Source of the DNA: Nipponacmea schrenckii
Lineage: Eukaryota; Mollusca; Gastropoda; Lottiidae
Assembly (NCBI GenBank): GCA_030562195.1
Contig: JAUJPP010000011.1
Span: 8,680,001-8,744,000 of the forward strand
DNA length: 64,000 nucleotides
Reading direction: 5' to 3'
The translations under genes were made by a program, and so were the position numbers. Below the pieces are notes generated by a model. That model was not told the origin of the DNA, ran no database searches, and saw only the letters and a program-made list of their open reading frames with translations. Below, in pieces: positions 37,601-47,695 of the stretch (its first letter is position 1; each line of letters begins with the position of its first letter).

Positions 37601-37786
37601 GACTGGACAAGTTAATTTTTATTGACTAATTGATTGGATTCATTCAGTAAACCTAAACTAGACGACACTGGCTTCTCTCAATCTCTTGTTTCCAACTGTC
37701 ATTATTATAAAATTTGAAGTTGATCTTTATTTATTACAAAGAACCGTAACTCCGTAACTTACATTTAAAACTTTTCTTTCAGACAT
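31673..37786 (-). CDS. YJU2: YJU2 / CCDC94 pre-mRNA splicing factor, complete
   Basis: Spliceosomal factor; the family helps branching-step catalysis in the nucleus. Seven coding exons, all with GT-AG introns and consistent phases: 37786-37763, 37429-37329, 36866-36722, 36329-36198, 35844-35663, 33567-33426 and 32059-31673, giving 370 residues. The N-terminus MSERKVLN then [20 protein letters not shown] and [10 protein letters not shown] is near-identical to animal YJU2. The zinc-binding Cys pairs CNTC and CPCC lie around residues 43-85, with [13 protein letters not shown] and [12 protein letters not shown] between. A charged coiled-coil follows ([23 protein letters not shown]-like, [20 protein letters not shown]). 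The C-terminus is a low-complexity Ser/Lys tail ending SDSESDSN. Introns 5 and 6 carry large minisatellites. The paralogue YJU2B/CCDC130 is excluded by the [13 protein letters not shown] start. Confidence 0.97.
32480..32872. repeat. 16-bp minisatellite (CCTATATAACCCCTCT), about 24 units
   Basis: Regular 16-bp units with cctct/ccccct variants in YJU2 intron 6. Each unit contains TATATAA, a match to the TATA-box consensus. Confidence 0.95.
33170..33330. repeat. Family C repeat fragment in YJU2 intron 5/6 region
   Basis: Contains 'ataattacttagtttaatga', 'agattctcatc' and 'actgatgaatttattgacca', as in the 2105 and 25640 copies. Confidence 0.45.
33815..35115 (-). repeat. 48-bp minisatellite with a perfect tRNA A-box/D-arm motif, about 27 units
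   Basis: On the minus strand each unit contains tagctcagttggtagagagt followed by 'tggattgtcgtctgctagga'. TAGCTCAGTTGG matches the RNA polymerase III A-box perfectly and looks like a tRNA D-arm. No B-box is evident. The 48-bp period is divisible by 3, so long open frames such as 33793-34071 arise by chance. It lies in YJU2 intron 5. Confidence 0.93.
35340..35650. repeat. Family C repeat, both orientations (foldback-like)
   Basis: The left part carries 'tatattcatcagtgaactta' plus 'cctggtgtca'. The right part carries the inverse sense, 'ggcaacaggtatatttactg' plus 'atgaatagag' and 'tgaccaa'. It ends close to YJU2 exon 5. Confidence 0.5.
35930..36105. repeat. Three direct repeats of about 55 bp in YJU2 intron 4
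   Basis: Units share 'aacttaa(c/g)ttaagatgatt' and 'ccagtcatttgggaccttat' with 'attct(c/t)' between. Confidence 0.8.
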
Positions 37787-37806
37787 TTTCTAGCTGTTGA
37801 TGATCT

Positions 37807-38543
37807 TCTAGAATATTTAACTGAATGATCTACAACAACAATAAAATGAGTATGGTCATATTGACATAAAACAGTTGGCTATTTAATAAAATCAAGAATC
37901 CATTATTTCAAATAAAACATGCCTTGTTAGTTTTGGCACTGATGCTGTACCAACCTGTCTAGTCCAAAACTGTGTCCCTAATCCCAACCTCTGATAGCTA
38001 TATGGACAGATATGGTTTTGGTGAGAAAGTATATTAAGACATCCCTCTCACTACGGTACCAAGTTTTAAATCAGCATCAGTAGGGGAGAGTGGGGATGGT
38101 TCGGACAGTTTTTAGATACGGTAGTTGTGTTTTTCCATGTTACATTATTATCTACCCCCCCCCCCCCCCAGTTGTTTTGGAATGTTCTTCAACATAATTA
38201 AGCCCTCTGATATAAACAATACATTATTAAGATGCCAAGGGGAATTAAGGAGATTGTCATTCGACACTCAGTCTCAGAGTTAGTCAAAATCGCTTCGCTG
38301 CACTTACCCTTCCTATAAAATAAGTGGACTAAGAAGAGCGGCGATACTTCACTTATGTACCTCTCTATGATTTTAATAGTTTATCCACTAAAAGACATAG
38401 CGCCGGCAATGGGCCTAACTAATACAATGGCAATAAACGATCAGTAGGCACATAGAACACCAAGCATTGAGATTTCAAGATCACACTATAAATATAAATG
38501 TAAAATACTGCCATAAAAAGGATAAACAATTCACAAACTTACC
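37807..38543 (-). other. YJU2: Probable YJU2 5'UTR intron and non-coding first exon
   Basis: Read on the minus strand: a consensus donor (aacag|gtaagt) ends a putative exon at 38543. A matching acceptor (ttaaatattctag) at 37808 opens a 21-nt UTR stretch before the ATG at 37786. The transcription start is not identifiable. Confidence 0.5.
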
Positions 38544-38724
38544 TGTTTTTCACTCGAATTGGTCAAAAAAGGTCAATTTCCTAAAACGTACAAGATTGTT
38601 TTGACCGGAAATAGTATTAAAGGAAAGATAATTCAGAAAAGATAACGACGAGTCAGACCACAGTAATTTCTTATCAAATTTCTTCTGCACCAAAGCAAAA
38701 TTGTGACCATAAATATAAAACTGT

Positions 38725-39085
38725 TGATTATTGAAGTTATGATTCTGAATCCGTAATAATAAAAGATGGGTGATACAGGAATATTGGTGAGATATGAAAG
38801 TCCTGGGTAAAACCTTAAAAATGTGATGTTTGTAATAATGCATGAAATAGTCTGAACTGCCAAAAAGGTATAAAGAAGAACTATTGAAATATTGGTGATA
38901 TATGAAAATACTGGGTAAAACCAAATAAATGTGATGTTTGTTATAAGGCATAAAAAATTTTGCCAAAAGGGTAAAATGAAGAACTATTGAAATATTGGTG
39001 ATATAGTACTGGGTAAAACCAAATAAATGTGATGTTTGTAATAAGGCATAAAAATTCTGCCAAAAAGGCAAAATGGGGAACTATT
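38725..39085. repeat. About 105-bp tandem repeat, three units
   Basis: Shared 'gaactattgaaatattggtg', 'actgggtaaaaccaaataaa' and 'tgtgatgtttgtaataaggc'. The open frames at 38550-39071 and 38633-38863 are repeat by-products. Confidence 0.85.
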
Positions 39086-40295
39086 GAAAAATGAAAGGAA
39101 GTTTACGTCCAACACTTTTCCTAATGAGCTAATGAAGACAAACAAGGCCATGCAGGGTGCAATGAAGGAAATTTTGCCAGGTCAGCGATCTTAGCCTACT
39201 TATTTTGACTCCAACTGTCATGGACCTCAGGTATATTTCCCATTAGAATGACTTGATGCTTTTTCCAGCCTATATGTATGGAGAAACTTATAGGCCAGAT
39301 ATCTGTGGTTCTTGTAATTTCTAAAAATCTCAATCAGAATTTGACATCACCATTTTAGCATCAATATCTCCATAAGAGAATATAAAATTAATATCTGAAA
39401 TATTGTTTGATATAGTTTATCTCCAATATCAAAATAAAACACAGTATAGAATAATTACTTCATGGTAAATATAGTCAATGATAAAAAGTCATAAAGCCCT
39501 CTAATTTTATATCAAAATAATTACTGAACTAAACCTTTATCTTCATATACTTCAGAAATCAGGGGCGCGGGAACAAATTTAAGGTTGGGGGGGCAAACTA
39601 TTTCAAACTCAAAAAACTGTTATCATTCATATACCTTTATTAATCAAATTACGGGAGATAACTCAAAAGACAACAAATATTATTTATTTAAATAATTTGA
39701 TCGTGATAGAGAAACTTATATTCTTTGATTGGATTACCAGCTTCGAAGGTTAAAAAACCAAGGAAATTTACAAATATGGCCTTATGAGACAATTACATAT
39801 TTAGGCTACCTGGTACATATAATTATTTTATTTCATTTTTTGGGGGGGGCAAAAGATATTTTTGCCCCCCATCGAAAACTGTTCCCGCGCCTATGTCAGA
39901 AATTAAAATAGAGCAAACTTGAATTAGTTGATTTATTGCACATGTAGATACACACAAAAAAAATTAACATTGGAGAGATGTCTCACTGTTAAGGGATTAG
40001 GCACAGTCTGTAGCACACAATGTCTAATTGTACTTCTAAATCATATGCCTTTCCCATGTCTGCATCACTGACAGGGGGAAATGCAAACGAGAAATCCTTA
40101 TGTACCCAACCTAAGCAGAAACTTAACCCTAGAACTTCAATTTAGTTAGTAAGTGTTAGATAATTAAGCTATTATAGCTCGGTATTGATACAATAAAAAT
40201 ATAATACTCCTCAGACCATGATAACTCTATAGTGATATAAACTGAAAATACTGGATGAAAGAAGATATGAGAGATAAGGCACTGGATGTCTGTGA

Positions 40296-43200
40296 CTAAG
40301 CTGAGACAATGTTTTCCTCTTTTTGCCGTAGAGCTGCTACAGCTGCAAAAGCTGCACCTTGCCCACTTCCATCTTTAGCCAGGATTAACTTGACCTGCAA
40401 CATAAAAACATAATTAAGAATTTGTTAGGTGAGAGGGCTTAATTAAGGATTTGTCAAAGGTGAGAGGATTAGGATTTGCTAGGTGAAGAGGGATAAGGAT
40501 TGTCTAGGTGAAGAGGAGCTGAATCAAGGATTTGGTCTAGGTAAAGAGGAGCTGAAATAAGGATTTGTCTAGGTGAAAATGAGAAGCTAATTAAAGGATT
40601 TGGCTAGGTGAGAGAAGCTTGGTTAAGGATTTGGCTAGGTGAAGAGGAGGTGAAATAAGGATTTGTCTAGGTGAAGAGGAGGTGAAATAAGGATTTGTCT
40701 AGGTGAAGAGGAGGTGAAATAAGGATTTGTCTAGGTGAAGAGGAGGCAAAATAAGGATTTCTTTAGGTGAAGAGGAGCTGAAATAAGGATTTGTCTAGGT
40801 GAATAGGAACGGAAATAAGGATTTGCCTAGGTGAATAGGAACTGAAATAAGGATTTGCCTAGGTGAAGATGAGCTGAATTAAAAATTTGCCTTGGTGAAG
40901 AAGAGCTCAATTAAATGATTGAGGAGCTTAGTTGAAGATTTGAATAAGAGAGCAGGAGCTTATTTAAGGATTTGGCTAGGTGAGAAGGATAAGGCTGTAA
41001 ATAGTTACCTGTGTATGAAGATTGAGCTGGGAAATCAATTCCATCATATAATTATGAAATTTAGGATGATGTTCATATAAGGAACCATCTATCGCCACGG
41101 TAACCTCAGGTAGATTTACATGTCGTATTAATACTGCTAATGCTGCAATTAAAATATCATCATGTTGAAATCCAGTCACTTGGATCAAGTTTTGTATTAT
41201 TGCAAAGCACTGGCCAAGGACAAAAAAACAAAACAGATAATGTTGAGTTAGTGTTAATATAGTGATTTTTTAAACATCAAATTTTAATCCACAAAAACCT
41301 AGTCTTTAAATTAGATAAATAAGACCACTATTATAGTATTATGGATATATACTACCCCTGTTTATATTTTAGCAACATTTCAATTTACATCATTATGGTA
41401 ATGCTTTAAAAATATTCCTGATTCACAACAGAATTTCTTCATAGAGGTCTTATTTGTCTGATACAATAAACCTGTTGAATCTTATTTCTTTTTTCATATA
41501 AAATAAAACCACATTTACCTGCTGCCACAATATAGGAAGCTCTTTGTACAATAAAATCACAGATTTCTCTCACTATTGTAATATCTTCATCACTAGCTGT
41601 AGATAGTTGGAATTTCTCTAGGATATTTCTTGTGTTGGTTGTTTCTTTGTCTTTATCACTGGAAGGTCAAAATATTACATTCTTAACTTGTACTGATTTC
41701 TCAAACAGTTTTAGGCAACACTAATTTCAAGGAATGAATGTGGATCTTGTTATTGTTTCAGGGAAATAAATGCTGATTCATCTTGTGACAAGACAAATGA
41801 ACTTGACAAATGATAAACCAGTGATTATTTCCACATAACCATAACAAGATCCACATTCATTCCTTTATATTTACATTGGTCTATCTTTTTGATAAAGTAC
41901 TCTCAAATTTTCTATTTGAGTATATATTAAATAACCAACATTGGTTATAAAAATATTTTCTTATTTATTAATAGTAAAATGCCTGAAACCATTGGTTTTT
42001 TTTTAATACAACCAGTATGTCAATCAAATAAAAGGGGCGTGTTATAAATATTTGAGAGTCTATTGAGTCAAAACGATATCACGATTGGATATATTAAAGA
42101 ACAAACATTGGTTATGATAATATTTTCTTATTTTTCAAAAATGCAATGAAAAATCTGTAAAGACGGAACCTTACCTGTCAATCTTTGTAACAAAACCAGA
42201 CGTAAATTTCCACCTGGTGGCCAATTCCTCAGTCACATGACCATTAAATAACACTCCCTCATTGGTCAGCTTTACCAACACAAGACGAACAAATTCTCCC
42301 AAATACATACCAGCGAAGGACTTCTCAAACCTGTTTCAGAGAAAAAAAATATTACAGAAATAGTATACTGTATAAATAAACCAAGTACTAATGAATCCTA
42401 AACTGGAAACCTAAAACTCCATAAATCTTCTAGTTTCCTAGCAGTACCCTAACATTATAAAATATAATTTTTTTAATTAACTACAGCAAAAACTCTAATT
42501 ATTTGGTCTTGTCTACCCAAAGTTTCTCAACATTTTATTATAATGCGATAACAGGACTAGGATTATTAATATCTTCTCCAGATTTTTAAACTTGAGTTTG
42601 ATTGTGTTCAGATACACTAGTTAAAATCACTTATAATGAGGAAAATGTCATTTGGATTTTAATATAACTTCAAAAAAAGAATCCAGATCCTTTTAAATAT
42701 GTCAGCTGATTGGTCAATAACTTCTAGATCTTTAAAATAAAACTTGAATGTAATAAGATCCAATTCTACAGTTTGCAACCTGTATGGTACACCAGATAAC
42801 AATAGAAGACAGGATCTATACTTACGGATAAAACTAAGGTTCACAGTTCAGGATACTTTCTACCAGCTAGTCCTTGGCCAAACCTCTTGGCATTGATTTT
42901 ACAAGGATAACAACTAAGGTTAAGTTAAGGATCCTTTCTACTAGCTGGACCTTGGCCAAACCTCTTGACTAAGGTTCACAGTTCAGGATACTTTCTACCA
43001 GCTAGTCCTTGGCCAAACCTCTTGGCATTGTTTACAAAACAACTATATTTTACAAGGATAACAACTAAGGTTAAGTTAAGGATCCTTTCTACTAGCTGGA
43101 CCTTGGCCAAACCTCTTGACTAAGGTTCACAGTTCAGGATACTTTCTACCAGCTAGTCCTTGGCCAAACCTCTTGGCATTGATTTTACAAGGATAACAAC

Positions 43201-46200
43201 TAAGGTTCACTATTATTTTACCTGTTTAGGTTCTTTATAATCTCCACCATATTTCTCTATATTCTCTAAATGTTCTACAAATGCTGCGTTAGATCCAGTA
43301 CCTACAAACATCATAGATTTATATTGTTATTGCTACCAGGTTTTATCAACATAAGTAAGGTTGCAGTGTATATGATACACATAAGATTATTTTAAAATTC
43401 AAGATGGTAGGACTGAAACTGAAATAGATCTCAATTCAGTTTTCTATAACAGTGTTTTTATTCCGTAACCCCTCAAGCTTTACTACCACTTATTGTTTTT
43501 CCTTGTTCTCCCCCTCCCCCAGGAAATTAGAAAACTAGAAGCCCTGACAATTCTGAGGCACCAAAATCCCAATCAAAATGTTTATGTTTTTGCTTTTTTA
43601 GTAAATTAATCAATCTCTGCTAACTGAATGAGGTTTAAAGAGAGGACCATGGGTGGAACCTAATCCTTACTTGCTGGGGGGGCCAGTCCCTATGGACCTC
43701 ACACTGCCGATGCGGCTGCCTCTTAGTTTGTTTAAAAAAATTAAAATTTTTAAAACCTGACCGAAATATTTTGTTGTTTATTACTAAGTAATAAATAGGT
43801 AGATATATCATCCTTTATAGAGATTAAAACTTACCAAGTATAACACCAATACGACATCTTTTATCAAGATAATTTCCTGCCATTAGTGTACTAGTGGTAT
43901 CACTCATTACAGCTACAATATCAACTGGTAAACCCTGTAATATATCATTGTATATTATACACTTAATACTGTCATATTGTGGTCTGGAATAGTTCTTCTT
44001 CAACAACAAAATAATATGTAATGTAAGTTATACAGCATCCTTAATAACAATGTTTCGTTTCTTGTTATATTGATATATATATATTAATAGGAGTTATAAA
44101 TATGTACACGGTAGTTATGGTTGTACGAAACCTGTGAGAATGGTGTGTTTGATTGAAACCCAATAAATATTATAACTTTAATCCAGAGTATTTCTGATAC
44201 GAGAAGACTACATCCAGACTTCTAAATGTCATTTAAATTTGAGGTGATTTAATAGTTCATCAGTCTAACCTTTAACTTTTGACCTTATCTTGGGATCTAT
44301 AATCAGATCTGATAAACAAACAAATAAATTTAGAACTTACTGGAGCTTTCCTAGCAATCGCTTGTTCTAGAAGTTGTACTGAATCAGAACCTACACCATC
44401 AGGACATTTAAAACTTTTAGTCCAGGTTAGTAATATAGCACTGTTTAATGCTAGCTGGGTTGATGGAAAGGAGAATGTGAACCCTACAAATACATGAAAA
44501 GCAAATTGTTTAAACAATATACATTCATATAATATATAGTGAAATATTTTTCTGTACCTTATTGTGTAACATCAGCCAGTGTGCAATGAGGGAAATTTTG
44601 CCAGGAGAGCAGATTTAGTATACTCTTTATGATTTAAAAGCAATCATAGAATCTTAAAAAAGCAAACATGTAGCACACGGTGCTTCGGATTTTTTCAAAC
44701 TTATAAACTATAAACAATACCCTCTATTGTCCCATCCAAATGACGCTTTTTCACATGTCAGCCCCTCTGTCAGGCATCACTGACAATGGGGAATTGAAGG
44801 GGTGTTATCTCAACATATAGACCTTCCGATTAGTAAGCAGGTGCCCTATTGACCCAGAGAGTTAAATAAATCAGATGAACAAGAAAACAACAATACAACT
44901 TATTACTTACACAATAATTACACTAATTATCATAATTAGATGTCAGATTATTTCTAATATCAGGACCACTGATTAGTGTCGAAATTCAGAATAGACAGAA
45001 TGTCATAATACTCAGAGTTTTTTAAAGATGAACAAGAAGGAAATCAATCAGGACCAGTAAATAATTTTTGATTATGTAGTTGTTGCATATCTCTAAGTAC
45101 TCTATTTGGTGTATGACATTAAGGGAGTCCACAAGCTTGTAACTGTAGAACTAGTATCTAATACACTAGGTTTACCTTCACACAATTGTCAATGCCTTAT
45201 ATATTGTTCACCTGTAATATCTAATTTTACTAGTTTCATGACAAAATGAATGTTGAAGTATTAAAGATATATTTGAACTTTGACCTACCTAAAGGTATTT
45301 TGGTATCTGAGTTAATGAGATTTTCTTGTTGTAAAAAATCTTTGATACTTTCTGCTATAAAATCAAACACCTAGAAAATAAAAGATGGTTGGATAAAAAT
45401 CTAACAATGAATATAAGGACATTTTGGATTGTTAGTGATGCAGGTCTGAGGGGCTGACATGTAAAAGGCATCTAGTGTTCAGATGGGACAATAAACAAAG
45501 GGCATGTGTGCTATAGGCAGTGCCATTAGATGCAGAAAAGTAGACATTTGTTTCATGAATTTATATAAAATTACTTTCATGTATAGATAAAAAGAAATCA
45601 TTTAAATACAGTATTTTGCCCTTCAACCACAACTCTTATCTAGATGATCAAAGATTAAGGTTGGTGAGGTCCTAATCAGGGCTGTTGATTTAATGGGACA
45701 TTTTTCTATGCTTTGGGGGTTACAACTGACTAATGCCTACAACTATAAACTGCCTTTCAATGCCAAAATGTGTGGTAATAATAAAACATCAAACATCTTA
45801 AATACACCAAGGTGAACTCACCCCAGCACAGGGCCCTGATAAAACTTGTTCTGTTAGTGTATAATATTTAGTAGTTGTAGTAGCAACGCCATCTTTTAAC
45901 TGGACTCGAACAACTCGGAAATTAGTTCCACCTAAATCTAAACCAAGATAGTCACCATTCTCTAAAATATTTTAAAAAGATTTAATTTCATTGATATAAA
46001 GTCGTATGTCTAACGTATGACTAAATTACTTGAAAATACAACACACAAATGCAAATTTTTAAGCACATTAGGATGAAATTTTTTAATTTGCATCATGCAT
46101 GCCAACTGAAATTCTTACTTGACACAATTATATGGATAACAATAGATTTGCATCATTCCTTGATAAAGACGGAAGTACCTTCGTTGAAAGTTCACAAGTT

Positions 46201-47362
46201 ATTTATTAAAGTAATTGTTATCCATTTAATTGTGTCAAAGTTAATTATTACCCAGTTACTTAAAGAAGTCAACTGAAATTCTAATATATAAATTGAATCA
46301 CAAGACCAACATAAAAGCAGGTTTTATAAATTGTTTATGTGTATTAGGGACAATGCAAACATCACTTTACACCATTCTTATTTTCAATCAGACGTCTGTA
46401 GTTCCTGTAATTCTACTAAAACTAAATGTTAAATGACCTCACTAATTCTGAAGTCCTTGCGTGATACAAGCATTTTTTACAATTAGTAACATCATCAAAT
46501 GCTAAATTTTAGTAGAAAGTAGGCTAATGTCACTGTCCGTGTAAAATTTCCCTCATTGCAAACTGAAAGGTGTTGCCCGTCTTCAGGACATCCATTCGTT
46601 ACATTTGATTTTTACGACATAGTGAGAGACAACTCAACTTACCTCCCCCTTGTAAAAGACATCGAACATGGGTCACCGCCATTAAAATATCAGATTTTTT
46701 CCTGATACTCTCGTCCTTGCTGTTTTGGCCGCTTCATCTTTCTTCTTTCACCTTTCATCAGGCGTTTATTTCCTTGTAATTCACAAACTAATTCTGAGGC
46801 CTTGGTAAAAATTTTTTAAACTATTAGAACATAAAATAACAAATTTTATAGGTAGGAATGTCACTGTTGAAAAAATTTTCCCCTATTGAAAACTGAAACA
46901 AGTTTAAACCTTCTTTAATTTGTTTTTCAATTAAGCAACTCACCCCCCCAAAATGCGGGGATGCCTTTAAAAAAGATTCCTGAACTTGTCCTTTTATTTT
47001 TGTTTTTCCCATCATCCATGGGGTTTTTTTGTCTTAAACCAAACAAAAGGCTGGAGGAATTTCGCCAAAGCAAAGTAAAAAAAAACATTAATATTGAACA
47101 TATCATATTGGCTAAATATCAGAGTTGTGTCCTTTCCAACACTGCCATTTTGTGATGCAATCAAAATGTGTGTGTATCCAGTAACTAGCTTTTTAGAGTA
47201 AAACTTCCTAAATAGATCAATTTTGATTCAACACTGTTTAGCTATAAATATGTACTTCTCCTCACTTGTATTACCATGGTCACAATATAAGATATTTACC
47301 TTCTGTTTTTTGGTAGAAGAAACATCTGACAACCTGTCCAGTCTGTTAGCTACAGCCTCCAT
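40296..47362 (-). CDS. Divergent single-domain hexokinase, incomplete as assembled
   Basis: Hexokinases phosphorylate glucose with ATP in the first step of glycolysis. Exons (minus): 47362-47300 (ATG), 46800-46643, 45961-45822, 45370-45289, 44483-44341, 43934-43835, 43301-43222, [one expected exon not found], 42330-42175, 41658-41519, 41142-41009 and 40394-40296 (stop). Motifs in order: YLGLDLGGTNFRVVRVQL (phosphate 1), GFTFSFP and LLTWTKSF (sugar-binding loop), VVAVMSDTTSTLM-type segment (read here as IVAVMSDTTSTLM), VILGTGSNAAF, MYLGEFVRLVLV, PEVTVAIDGSLYEHHPKFHN (adenosine/phosphate 2) and LAKDGSGQGAAFAAVAALR. Size would be about 465 residues with the missing exon. Problems: no exon for the conserved TEWGAFG block, an apparent 1-nt frameshift in exon 2, and Ser for the Asn of the NDT motif. 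Either a decaying paralogue or an assembly-damaged gene; hexokinase identity itself is secure. Confidence 0.9.
40425..40995. repeat. Minisatellite of about 31-33 bp in the last hexokinase intron
   Basis: About 17 units share aaataaggatttgtctaggt and 'gaagaggagctg'. Outer units are degenerate on both sides. Confidence 0.9.
41729..41865. repeat. Foldback (inverted repeat) in hexokinase intron
   Basis: Arms of about 45 bp: 41729-41774 (aaggaatgaatgtggatctt ...) and 41823-41865 (... aagatccacattcattcctt). The first 25 bp of the arms are perfectly complementary; the loop is about 48 bp. Confidence 0.85.
42838..43206 (-). repeat. Tandemly duplicated family A SINE tail fragments
   Basis: Repeating blocks of ccttggccaaacctcttggc and 'ggttcacagttcaggatact' alternating with 'aagttaaggatcctttctac'. 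The composite unit of about 170 bp occurs about two and a half times. It lies exactly in the interval where a hexokinase exon is missing. Confidence 0.8.
44560..44870 (-). repeat. SINE-like element family B (antisense, diverged)
   Basis: Carries 'cagccagtgtgcaatgaggg', 'gtagcacacggtgcttcgg', 'tgtcccatccaaatgacgct' and 'catcactgacaatgggg', in hexokinase intron 4. Copies at 45440-45520 and 46513-46600 run the other way. Confidence 0.7.
46119..46242. repeat. Foldback (inverted repeat) in hexokinase intron 2
   Basis: Arms tgacacaattatatggataa (from 46121) and 'ttatccatttaattgtgtca' (to 46238) are nearly perfect inverses. The outer flanks share the direct phrase 'caactgaaattct'. Confidence 0.8.
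46643..46800 (-). other. Hexokinase exon 2 with apparent frameshift
   Basis: From exon 1 (phase 0) the frame opens ASELVCELQGNKRLMKGERR and runs to a TGA. The 3' end, in another frame, reads NSKDESIRKKSDILMAVTHV then RCLLQGG and joins correctly to ENGDYLGLDLGG. The exon is 158 nt; the flanking phases need 1 mod 3 (157). The switch falls near the AAAA run of 'ccaaaacagc'. A sequencing error or a true frameshift fits; the weak acceptor (ttaccaag) leaves the 5' boundary uncertain. Confidence 0.55.
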
Positions 47363-47459
47363 ATTGAATTTATAATATCTGTAATCAAGAAAAACCAAAA
47401 ATTTCCTTTATCCAAATCACAAGAAAAATTGAAGAAATCATATCCTTATGCCGAGGAAA

Positions 47460-47695
47460 AACAGACAAGAACCTATCCAGTAGACAAGAACCTATCCGTA
47501 AGATAAGAACCTATCCAATAGGCAAGAACCTATCCATTAGACAAGAACCTATCCAATAGACAAGAACCTATCCAATAGACAAGAACCTATCCAATAGACA
47601 AGAACCTATCCAATAGGCAAGAACCTATCCAATAGACAAGAACCTATCCATTAGACAAGAACCTATCCAATAGACAAGAACCTATCCAAATAATA
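47460..47695. repeat. 19-bp minisatellite (AATAGACAAGAACCTATCC), about 12 units
   Basis: Clean tandem units with 'attag' and 'aggc' variants, located about 100 bp upstream of hexokinase coding exon 1, so in its 5'UTR intron or promoter flank. Confidence 0.95.

Larger units (their letters stand above)
37787..40295. other. Gap between YJU2 start and hexokinase stop
   Basis: Contains the probable YJU2 UTR exon, a poly-C run at 38154-38169, three tandem units of about 105 bp at 38725-39085, and family B SINE remnants at 39090-39240 and 39960-40140. Two inverse-oriented G-rich/C-rich patches (ggcgcgggaacaaatttaag near 39565 and 'ccccccatcgaaaactgttc' near 39865) bracket a short stretch. No further exon is seen. 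Confidence 0.5.

Noticed and set aside
38550..39071. 173-codon open frame on the minus strand
   Set aside because: Translates a 105-bp tandem repeat rich in Tyr/His/Phe and overlaps the probable YJU2 5'UTR exon.
42659..42844. Candidate for the missing hexokinase exon
   Set aside because: Its translation has no TEWGAFG-like or SLNPGKQ-like motif and no suitable splice phases.
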